DNA of 59,608 bases, from contig JAVKNF010000024.1 in assembly GCA_031537795.1 (NCBI GenBank), positions 1 through 59,608 on the forward strand. Direction: 5' to 3'. Positions 53,404-59,608 of this stretch are shown piece after piece (within the stretch, counting starts at the first letter, position 1; each line of letters opens with the position of its first letter). A program made the position numbers and the translations under genes. The DNA is from JAVKNF01 sp031537795 (GTDB taxonomy: Bacteria; Pseudomonadota; Alphaproteobacteria; Rickettsiales; Deianiraeaceae). The notes below the pieces were generated by a model. That model did no database searches. It was given only the letters and a program-made list of their open reading frames with translations, and was not told the DNA's origin.

Positions 53404-54408
53404 ATGATTTTAGAGAATAAAAAAACTTTATTGAAGATTTTTATTTTTTTCGCTCCATTTGTTTTTATTTTATTAAATACGAAAATAAAGAGAGTCGAAT
53501 CTAATTCAGATAGTCTTGTTTTAAGTAAAACAAATCTTTTGGATTTAAAAACAGAAAAATTTTTATCTATTAAAAAAGATTTTTCTTTAAAAGAGGGTGA
53601 AATTTTAGTTAAGGTTAATGCTTATTCTTTATCGCAAAATTCAGAAAAAGGAAATTTATTTTGTGAAAATTTCTCTGGTAAAGTTTTCAAAAGTCTACAC
53701 AATTCCTCTTTTCAGCCTCAAGATAGAGTTTTTGGTAAATTGGAAGGAAACCAAAAATGTGAAGAATATATAAAAATCAAAGAAAGCGACCTTGATATTC
53801 ATGAAAATCCATATATTTCGATAACAGACACTCAAACAGTGTCTCTTTTATATGCTTTTAACAAGATCCAATTTATATTAAATCAAATTGAAAAAATAAC
53901 AGAAAATAAAAAAAATAAAAGAAAGTACAAAATTCTAATAGATAATGGGTTTAGTGAGTTCGGAACTATTATTGTAGGTTTGTTGAAAGATAAGAAAAAT
54001 ATTACGATTACTGCTTTAGAAGATAATCCAGAGAACATTGAAGTTTTAAAAAAATTAATTCCTGATGTTATAAATTCAAAAGATTTAAACCTTCTGAACA
54101 TAAAATTTGATTATATTTATCACATTTACCCTGATTTAAAAATAGATATTTTATTTAAATTCTTAAAAAGAAATGGCAAAATTATAAATCTTACAAATGA
54201 ACAGATTGAAAATAGTAAAGTTTTTAATTTTAACAACAATAATACATTAAATATTAATAAATTAAATGATATTTTTCGAATTTTTAATTCAGGAAGAGTG
54301 CTTTTATATCAAGAATTACAATTTAATTCAAAAAATTATAAAAAATTATTTGATTTTTATAAAAATAGGTTATCAAAAGATGGATACATTACTTTTGTTT
54401 TTGAATAG
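53404..54408 (+). CDS. Membrane-anchored MDR (alcohol dehydrogenase/quinone reductase)-like protein
   Basis: A 334-residue protein with an N-terminal membrane helix (about 8-25) followed by a diverged MDR fold. LKEGEILVKVNAYSLSQNS (usual L-x-x-GE-(V/I)-L-V-(R/K)-V-x-A-x-(G/S)-(L/V)-(N/S)), then FSGKVFKSLHNSSFQPQDRVFG and CEEYIKIKES correspond to the GroES-like domain. KILIDNGFSEFGTIIVGLLKDKKNITITALED is a Rossmann strand-turn-helix with an eroded Gly motif, and FDYIYHIYPDLKIDILFKFLKRNGKIINL parallels the D-x-(V/I)-(F/Y)-x-x-(V/I)-G region. A tethered, probably NAD(P)-binding-deficient relative. It begins 12 bases after atpE and abuts the next gene with no gap. Confidence 0.5.
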   Translation: MILENKKTLLKIFIFFAPFVFILLNTKIKRVESNSDSLVLSKTNLLDLKTEKFLSIKKDFSLKEGEILVKVNAYSLSQNSEKGNLFCENFSGKVFKSLHNSSFQPQDRVFGKLEGNQKCEEYIKIKESDLDIHENPYISITDTQTVSLLYAFNKIQFILNQIEKITENKKNKRKYKILIDNGFSEFGTIIVGLLKDKKNITITALEDNPENIEVLKKLIPDVINSKDLNLLNIKFDYIYHIYPDLKIDILFKFLKRNGKIINLTNEQIENSKVFNFNNNNTLNINKLNDIFRIFNSGRVLLYQELQFNSKNYKKLFDFYKNRLSKDGYITFVFE

Positions 54409-55302
54409 ATGGAAAAGATAATATATAACCCTTTTGAAGATCCTTATAATTCTAAAGTTAATGAAGAGGGAAAGGAGAATACTCTTTCAGACTTTGGAGA
54501 CTTTGTGGATTTACCAAAGCACACAGAAAACAAAAAAAAGAATTTAGAGGACATTCAGAATAAAGAAGAAAAACAAGAATCTAAAATAGAAAGCAATTTA
54601 GAAGTTGCAGCAAATAAGATAAATTCTATTTTTGAAATAGAGAACGGAAGAAGGACTATAAAAAGAGGTAGAGTAAAGTTAGTAGAATTTCTAGAAACAA
54701 GAGATGATAAAAGACTGTACATAAAATCTCTTCTAAAATGGCCTCCTATTATATTTGAAGGCTCAAATGATCCTGTTCCAAGTCTACATCATATAAATAA
54801 AATATATGACAGCGATATTGTAGAACAAAAGAAAATAAACATGCCCGGTCTTATGGGTTTATATTTAGACGGGGTTTTATCTGGTGTATTTGGTATTACT
54901 TTGTCACAAAAAAACAATATTGTTATTGCAAAAATTACTTCTAGAATTAATTATAATAACCAAGACGATTCTTATAGATTTAATGTTTTAATGCTTCTTA
55001 AAAATCTAGTAAAAATTGCAGAAAATTTGAATTTATTAACTTACGGATTTGCTCATATTGATTCTTATGATACTAGAAATGTATATTTATATTTAAATTG
55101 TTATGTAATTAAATTTGACAATATAAAGATATATAATAAAAATACACCCTATCTATTGTCTTATTTTTCAATAAAATCTTTATTTTTTTATTTTAATTTA
55201 GATGAAAATATTTTTCAAGAAGAAGAAAAATATTTTTTTATGGAAAGTTTTCTACAAGAGAATAAAGAATCAAAAATACAATTAAAGAATTTATTTGATT
55301 AA
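54409..55302 (+). CDS. Acidic hypothetical protein after the MDR-like gene
   Basis: A 297-residue protein not recognised. The first 75 residues are charged and probably disordered (TENKKKNLEDIQNKEEKQES). A second part (about 75-290) is globular: RTIKRGRVKLVEFL, RLYIKSLLKWPPIIFEG, MPGLMGLYLDGVLSGVFGITL, and a helix YRFNVLMLLKNLVKIAENLNLLTYGFAHIDSYD followed by NVYLYLNCYVI. The last part loosely recalls an acetyltransferase-like (GNAT) helix-strand order, but no acetyl-CoA loop is visible. Its ATG follows the preceding TAG directly, so the two are co-translated. It overlaps the convergent LysR gene by 12 bases. Confidence 0.55.
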   Translation: MEKIIYNPFEDPYNSKVNEEGKENTLSDFGDFVDLPKHTENKKKNLEDIQNKEEKQESKIESNLEVAANKINSIFEIENGRRTIKRGRVKLVEFLETRDDKRLYIKSLLKWPPIIFEGSNDPVPSLHHINKIYDSDIVEQKKINMPGLMGLYLDGVLSGVFGITLSQKNNIVIAKITSRINYNNQDDSYRFNVLMLLKNLVKIAENLNLLTYGFAHIDSYDTRNVYLYLNCYVIKFDNIKIYNKNTPYLLSYFSIKSLFFYFNLDENIFQEEEKYFFMESFLQENKESKIQLKNLFD

Positions 55303-56316
55303 ATTACTTTCTTTTGCAAATTTAGAATTTCTTATAAATTTTTCAATTCTTTCCATTTCTTTTGCAAATTTTGTATATTTACTATAAATCAAATACCAAT
55401 TTGTTTTTGTTAATAATTTACTTTCTATATTTTTAAATAAAATACCAAATGAATTTGTCTTTTCCGAGGCAAATATACATACATTCTTTCTAATGAAACC
55501 TTCTAAAATATAAGGGTCTTGTTCATTTGTTTCAAATCTTTGAATATCATAGCTACTTAAAGCGTTTAAACTTCTAAAAACACCAGGAAACATAGAATCT
55601 TTATCTATGCCGATTAAATTAGAGTCAATCGCATCTTTGTAATTAAAATAATCTGTCCTTACATTTTTATATTTATGATCTTCTCCCATATGTATAAATA
55701 TGTTGTAAGGTGAAATTTCTTTAAATATAAAATCAGACATATCTGAAGTATTAAGTAATTCTTGATCTAGCGGTATTAACGCCATATCTATTTTATCTTT
55801 TTTTAAATTTTCTAAAATTTTTGCTCTCGTTTCAATATTTATCTCAAAGCAGATATTTTCACTTATATTAAAATAATTATCTAAGACTTCAGGAAAGATC
55901 TCTCGAAAACCTATAGAATGTGTTTCTACTTTTATTAAATATCTGTGGTTGGAATCATTATAATTTGTAGGTTTTTGAAAATTTCTTAAATTTCTTTCCA
56001 TAATTTCAATATTTTTTAATAAATCTGCCGTCAAGATGTACACTTTTTCCGCTTCATTCGTGAAAAATGTCCCATTTTCTTGATTTTTAGTTTTAGAGAT
56101 TAACTGAATATTCATATCTTCTTCTAAATATTTTATATATTTAGATATTTTAGCTGGAGACATTTTAGCTTGTCTTGCTAGAGGTTTCAGACCGCCTGCT
56201 TCAAAAGCTAAAGAAAATATTTGTAAGCATTTTATTATATTTCTTTCTATTAATCTATATGATAATTGATTTAAATTGTAACTCTCTTCTTTTATTAGTT
56301 TTTTAGGTCTTGACAT
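55291..56316 (-). CDS. LysR-family-like transcriptional regulator
   Basis: A 341-residue protein. The winged helix-turn-helix (about 28-90) reads LQIFSLAFEAGGLKPLARQAKMSPAKISKYIKYLEEDMNIQLISKTKN, the LysR order with F-x4-(E/A)-x-(G/S) then (A/S)-Q-x3-S-x-(S/A)-x-(I/V)-S-x2-I-x2-LE. The C-terminal part has periplasmic-binding-like strands: YLIKVETHS, KIDMALIPLD and NVCIFASEK. LysR regulators are rare in Rickettsiales, and the divergence suggests long residence. Its start overlaps the end of lpxC by 22 bases, so it is transcribed with the lipid A gene. Ligand and targets unknown. Confidence 0.68.
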   Translation of the reverse strand: MSRPKKLIKEESYNLNQLSYRLIERNIIKCLQIFSLAFEAGGLKPLARQAKMSPAKISKYIKYLEEDMNIQLISKTKNQENGTFFTNEAEKVYILTADLLKNIEIMERNLRNFQKPTNYNDSNHRYLIKVETHSIGFREIFPEVLDNYFNISENICFEINIETRAKILENLKKDKIDMALIPLDQELLNTSDMSDFIFKEISPYNIFIHMGEDHKYKNVRTDYFNYKDAIDSNLIGIDKDSMFPGVFRSLNALSSYDIQRFETNEQDPYILEGFIRKNVCIFASEKTNSFGILFKNIESKLLTKTNWYLIYSKYTKFAKEMERIEKFIRNSKFAKESNLIK

Positions 56317-57188
56317 ATTCCATTAGAGCTAATAGAATAATTATACTCTGAGGAAAATAATTGTCTAATGAAATTGTGAGTGGTGGAATGCCCTGATCTT
56401 ACTGCAAAAATATCACCATATATCTTGTGTCCTATTAAATTTAAGTCTCCAATTATGTCCAACATTTTATGTCTAACCGCTTCCTCTTTATGTCTAAGAA
56501 TTTTTTCAGATGATTCAATGTAATCATAGCCGTAAACTACATGATTATTACTGTTCCAGCCCTCTGAAAAAGTTGATTTTCTGGTATTTACTTCTTCTGA
56601 TCCGCAAAAAGTTCTAGCGTAGGATATATCGTCAAAAAAATTATCTTCATTCGCTTTAAAAATACATTTCTGCGAACCTATAGTTTTTATTGGAAATTCA
56701 ATCTCAAAATTAATAATTAAGTTAGATCTATTTGGTTTTGCAAAGATAAAAATATCGTCTGTTTTTCCAAAAACTTTGATTTCTTTTTCTATAAAGATAC
56801 AAGATCTTAACTTTTCAATTTTTCTTAAACCAGCAAGTTTAAATAAATAAATAAAATAATATGCACTTCCGTCAAATAAAGGAACTTCTTCTGAATCTAT
56901 TTCTATATCAATATCTGTAATATTCATAGCCCAAAAAGCGGCCATTAGATGCTCTATAAACATCATATTATTTTTACCGTTAGTTATTGAGGAGTTCAAT
57001 TTTGATTCTTCAATATTTTCCCATTTTGGCTCTATAATATCTCTATTTTTATCTATTCTTATGAACCTTATTCCTGTTACTTTTTCAGAAGGAATAAATT
57101 TCAGATTTATCATTTTATTTGTTTTTGTCCCAATACCAGAACAAGAAATACATCTAGATATCGTATTATGATATGATTGAAATGACAT
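56295..57188 (-). CDS. lpxC: UDP-3-O-acyl-N-acetylglucosamine deacetylase
   Basis: A 297-residue LpxC. MFIEHLMAAF carries the first zinc His, DGSAYYFIYLFKLAG the substrate helix, ISYARTFCG and GYDYIESSEKILRHKEEAVRHKMLDIIGDLNLIGHKIYGDIFAVRSGHSTTHNF. The RHKMLDIIGDL segment supplies the second His and the zinc Asp, and GHSTTHNF the third. It makes the committed step of lipid A synthesis. The expected Thr/Gly loop at the start (SGIGTKTNK) is slightly altered. It overlaps the IleRS-like gene upstream by 23 bases and the LysR gene downstream. Confidence 0.94.
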   Translation of the reverse strand: MSFQSYHNTISRCISCSGIGTKTNKMINLKFIPSEKVTGIRFIRIDKNRDIIEPKWENIEESKLNSSITNGKNNMMFIEHLMAAFWAMNITDIDIEIDSEEVPLFDGSAYYFIYLFKLAGLRKIEKLRSCIFIEKEIKVFGKTDDIFIFAKPNRSNLIINFEIEFPIKTIGSQKCIFKANEDNFFDDISYARTFCGSEEVNTRKSTFSEGWNSNNHVVYGYDYIESSEKILRHKEEAVRHKMLDIIGDLNLIGHKIYGDIFAVRSGHSTTHNFIRQLFSSEYNYSISSNGICQDLKN

Positions 57189-57951
57189 ATTCTTCTTTGC
57201 CGCCTGTTGAATCTATATTTATAAATTTTATATTATTAGTTAATGTTTGGTTTTTAATAAAGCCCAAATATTTCTCTATATATTCTTCTAAATTATTATT
57301 TTGAGTTTCTATTTCAAGATTAATTTTATCTGTTAAAATTAACCCTTTTTCTTTTCTTAAAATTTGTATTTTTCTGATTAAATCTTTAACAAAACCCTCT
57401 TTCTCTAATTCTGCATCTATCGATATATCTAATGAGATTAAAATTTTGTTATTCTGGCAACCTTTAATAGGTGAATTAAGGTTTTTTGTTTTATATATAT
57501 ATTCAAATTCATTCTCATTTAAAATTTCTCCGGAGATTTCTATTTTATTCTCACTTAATTCTTTCCATTTTTTGAGCTTTAAATCTTCTAATATAATTTT
57601 AAGTTTATCTCTTAACCTTAAACCTATTTCTTTCGGATTTAATTTTAAATCTTTCTCTGCTATCTCCTCAAATTCAGTTTTTTTGATATGTATTTCTTTT
57701 ATATTAGTTTCACTTTTTATTATATCTAAAAAAAAAGGCTTTATGTTAATTTTTGTATAAATTGTTGCGGATTTCAAAGGTAATCTAACTCTTATGTCAT
57801 ATTCCTTTCTAATAGAAGATATAGTGCTACATACTTCTCTAGTAATTTCCATTTCATTTATAATATTTTGGTCAAAAGATAAATTTTTTAATCTCTCATT
57901 ATCATATTCCTCTAAATGAACTGATATTTTTCTTTCATTTTTATTCATCAT
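57166..57951 (-). CDS. Free-standing C-terminal domain of isoleucyl-tRNA synthetase
   Basis: A 261-residue protein matching only the C-terminal tRNA-binding region of long (type 2) IleRS: KISVHLEEYDNERL (start), then MEITREVCSTISSIRKEYDIRVRLPLKSATIY (usual R-x2-(I/V)-RVRQPL), the alpha/beta repeat with LNPKEIGLRLRDKL, and ISLDISIDAELEKEGFVKDLIRKIQILRKEKGLILTDKINL (usual EG-x2-RE-(L/V)-VR-x-(I/V)-Q-x2-RK-x2-GL-x-(V/L)-x-D-(R/K)-I). Class I motifs HIGH and KMSKS and the editing domain are absent. The upstream neighbour one base away is the complete gapdh gene, so it is not the end of a broken larger ORF. It may complement an IleRS body encoded elsewhere. Confidence 0.8.
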   Translation of the reverse strand: MMNKNERKISVHLEEYDNERLKNLSFDQNIINEMEITREVCSTISSIRKEYDIRVRLPLKSATIYTKINIKPFFLDIIKSETNIKEIHIKKTEFEEIAEKDLKLNPKEIGLRLRDKLKIILEDLKLKKWKELSENKIEISGEILNENEFEYIYKTKNLNSPIKGCQNNKILISLDISIDAELEKEGFVKDLIRKIQILRKEKGLILTDKINLEIETQNNNLEEYIEKYLGFIKNQTLTNNIKFINIDSTGGKEEYVISIIS

Positions 57952-57952
57952 A

Positions 57953-58957
57953 TTATATTTTATTCATTTTTTGAGCCAATTCAATCATCCTTAAAGAAAA
58001 CGCCCATTCGTTATCATACCATAAACAAACTCTGCAAAAATTACCGTCCGTTACTCTTGTTTCTTTTGAATCAAATACACAACTCTCATTTGTTCCGATA
58101 AAATCACAGGAAACAAGCTCTTCTTCTGTATATTTTATAATATCTTGAAACTCCTTCTTTGCAGATTGTTTTATTAGATTATTTAATTCTTCTTTCGTTA
58201 AATCTCTTTTCGATACAAAAGTGAAATCTATTAAAGAAATATTAGGAACCGGAACTCTAATTGAGGAACCGTCTATTTTACTTTTTAATTCAGGAATTAC
58301 CGCTTCTATAGCTTTAGAAACGCCACTTGAAGTTGGTATCATTGAACAAGCCGCAGCTCTAGCCCTTCTAAAATCATTCTTATGATAACCGTCTACTATA
58401 TTTTGATCATTAGTATAAGAATGAATAGTTGTCGCAAAGCCTTTTTCTACTCCAATTTTGTCATTTATAATCTTAAGAAAAGGAGCTAAACAGTTTGTAG
58501 TACAGGAGCCTATAGATATAATATTGTCAACTTTATCTAATTTTGTTTCATTTACTTTTAAAATTATTGTTTTTATAGAATTATCTTTAACTGGAGAAGA
58601 AATTATAACTTTTTTTGCTCCTTTTTCTGTATGAATTATTGCTTTTTCTTTAGTTAAAAATGCTCCGGTGCATTCAAATAAAAGGTCTATATTTTGCCAA
58701 TTTATATCTTCATTTTTTTTAGAAGAACTAAATTCTATTTTTGTTTTATTAATTACTAATTTGTTTTCTTGTGTTTTTACTTCTGCCTTGAACTTCCCAT
58801 GTACTGTATCATATCTCAAAAGATGTGCTTCCATCTCGATATTAGAACAAGAAGAATTAATTTTGACAATTTCTATCTCATCCTCTAAATTATTTTCAAA
58901 AATAGCTCTTACTATGCATTTTCCTATTCTTCCAAAGCCATTTATTGCAACTCTCAT
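57953..58957 (-). CDS. gap: Glyceraldehyde-3-phosphate dehydrogenase
   Basis: A 334-residue GAPDH. NGFGRIGKCI is the NAD-binding motif, the catalytic Cys152 is in GSCTTNCLAP, the catalytic His in TIHSYTNDQ, and AACSMIPTSSG, RVPVPNISLIDFTF and WYDNEWAFSLRM are intact. The residue that selects NAD in most enzymes (Asp in VAIND, near position 33-35) is replaced by Ser in VKINSS, so NADP use is possible. Rickettsia itself lacks glycolysis; some other Rickettsiales keep the lower, gluconeogenic part. It heads the run ileS-C, lpxC and lysR. Confidence 0.94.
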   Translation of the reverse strand: MRVAINGFGRIGKCIVRAIFENNLEDEIEIVKINSSCSNIEMEAHLLRYDTVHGKFKAEVKTQENKLVINKTKIEFSSSKKNEDINWQNIDLLFECTGAFLTKEKAIIHTEKGAKKVIISSPVKDNSIKTIILKVNETKLDKVDNIISIGSCTTNCLAPFLKIINDKIGVEKGFATTIHSYTNDQNIVDGYHKNDFRRARAAACSMIPTSSGVSKAIEAVIPELKSKIDGSSIRVPVPNISLIDFTFVSKRDLTKEELNNLIKQSAKKEFQDIIKYTEEELVSCDFIGTNESCVFDSKETRVTDGNFCRVCLWYDNEWAFSLRMIELAQKMNKI

Positions 58958-59027
58958 ACAAGGTTTTTTAATTTATAATTAACTTCTTATTTTAAAATTC
59001 AAGTTAATTAGATTATTTTCAAGAAAA

Positions 59028-59483
59028 TCAAAACCACAAATCATTTATATTTAACCAGCCTGATATTTTTTTATCAATTTTAGAAACTCTGCATTTCTTT
59101 CTGTGGCAATATTTGATAATTAAAACATCCCCCTTCTCTAATTCTTCTATTTGTTCTTTATTATTGTATAATCTGAAAAGTCTTGCATTTTCTTTTAAAG
59201 CAGTTAGGTTCTTTTTATTTGAAATTAGGTTGCAATTTACCCAGCCTTCAAAAGCGTTATAAAATTTTATATTACACCAATTATCAACTTTATTTAATTC
59301 AAGAAAAGCTGTATCCTTTTTATCTATTATTACACTGACGGGGTAATTTTTACCAGGCCCTTTCCTGATATTTATTGGCGATTTTTTAAATATTTTGACT
59401 CTATTCAATTCTAAAGCGAATATATTTAAAATATTAAAATTAATTAAAATAAGAAAACAAAGTAAAAATTTAAAAACAGCCAT
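59028..59483 (-). CDS. Secreted SH3-domain protein
   Basis: About 151 residues from ATG 59481-59483 (MAVFKFLL); an ATG two codons upstream is also possible. The signal peptide covers about 1-22. Two bacterial SH3-like repeats follow: SPINIRKGPGKNYPVSVIIDK with NWCNIKFYNAFEGWVNCNLI, and a second ending GWLNINDLWF. This SH3_4-type protein is widespread in Alphaproteobacteria and is thought to bind peptidoglycan or periplasmic ligands. Its start overlaps the end of the partial gene on the same strand by 14 bases. Confidence 0.82.
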   Translation of the reverse strand: MAVFKFLLCFLILINFNILNIFALELNRVKIFKKSPINIRKGPGKNYPVSVIIDKKDTAFLELNKVDNWCNIKFYNAFEGWVNCNLISNKKNLTALKENARLFRLYNNKEQIEELEKGDVLIIKYCHRKKCRVSKIDKKISGWLNINDLWF

Positions 59484-59608
59484 TTCCATTATAATCCCAA
59501 TCTATAACAAAATCTTTCCCTTGCTCCATATGAAATACTAGAAAACAAGCATATTCTTGCCCCGCTATTGAATATTTTTCTTCATAATTCATATTTGTTA
59601 ATTGTATT
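59470..59608 (-). CDS. 3' end of an unidentified CDS cut by the window edge
   Basis: A minus-strand frame enters at 59608 and runs to TAA at 59470-59472, about 45 codons (from MNYEEKYS, at 59592 or earlier, through AGQEYACFLVF, HMEQGKDFVIDWDYNGNGCF). It is hydrophilic and protein-like, and it overlaps the SH3 gene start by 14 bases as expected for neighbours in one operon. Too little is present to name it; whether it begins inside or beyond the window cannot be decided. Confidence 0.45.
   Translation of the reverse strand, partial: IQLTNMNYEEKYSIAGQEYACFLVFHMEQGKDFVIDWDYNGNGCF

Overview
The window looks like chromosome of an obligately intracellular, very AT-rich alphaproteobacterium of the Rickettsiales type. 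The evidence is an ATP/ADP translocase of the Tlc family, dispersed single type IV secretion genes (virB2-like, virB8-like), a short ProRS without an editing domain, PopZ-like and ParAB chromosome-organisation genes, a DksA with an alphaproteobacterial-type degenerate zinc finger, and a lone terminase gene. Lipid A genes (lpxC, lpxD), a PagL-like deacylase, LicD, a Wzm/Wzt-type exporter and several beta-barrel proteins show an LPS-bearing, actively modified envelope. I cannot name the genus.

Layout. 1-4.6 kb is a decayed accessory block: an IS1595-type transposase remnant, then a roughly 1,250-codon fused restriction-modification-specificity gene (AloI-like) broken by one frameshift and two nonsense codons, then a small ORF. 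4.6-7.8 kb (minus) holds bioA, an LPP20-type lipoprotein, a degenerate SuhB-like protein and a small ORF. 7.9-11.9 kb holds virB2-like, a doubly truncated thrS, a 4-TM protein and a polysaccharide deacetylase. 11.9-16.2 kb (minus) holds proS, tlc and an ABC-2 polysaccharide exporter pair. 16.3-19.9 kb (plus) holds a diverged tolQ/tolR pair, a small membrane protein, a beta-barrel protein and ctpA. 19.9-25.1 kb holds dksA, a PopZ-like gene, rpmI, rplT, a virB8-like gene and an AsmA-like gene. 25-29.6 kb holds fabD, an EamA transporter, tRNA-Gly, a ferredoxin, an orphan terminase and a XRE regulator. 29.7-39.9 kb holds clpB, an MDR oxidoreductase, a pagL-like gene, parB, parA, a MetE-like protein without its zinc site, lpxD and ruvC. 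40.0-43.3 kb is a second accessory block between tRNA-Ser and tRNA-Ala and beyond: recombinase remnant, a DODA-type dioxygenase with a compensated double frameshift, integrase fragment, sce7726-like fragment and a broken IS1595 element. 43.4-52 kb holds a beta-barrel protein, licD, iscS, an MnhB-like gene, priA and a 1,000-residue Gly/Ser-repeat surface protein ending in dockerin-like Ca-binding repeats. 52.2-59.6 kb holds a DAHP-synthase-like gene, atpE, a membrane-anchored MDR-like protein, an acidic unknown, and a minus-strand run of an SH3 protein, gapdh, a free-standing IleRS C-terminal domain, lpxC and a LysR regulator.

The recurring theme is reduction with retention of altered proteins. 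Several housekeeping families are present as intact reading frames that have lost catalytic or binding residues (MetE, SuhB, TolQ/TolR, ThrS termini, DODA) or have been split (IleRS). The most unusual items are the repeat/dockerin surface protein, the stand-alone IleRS domain, the VirB2 protein with a Cys-rich N-terminal extension, the MetE-like pseudoenzyme and the Tol motor pair without its usual proton-path residues. All family assignments are from reading the translated sequence; no database search was run.
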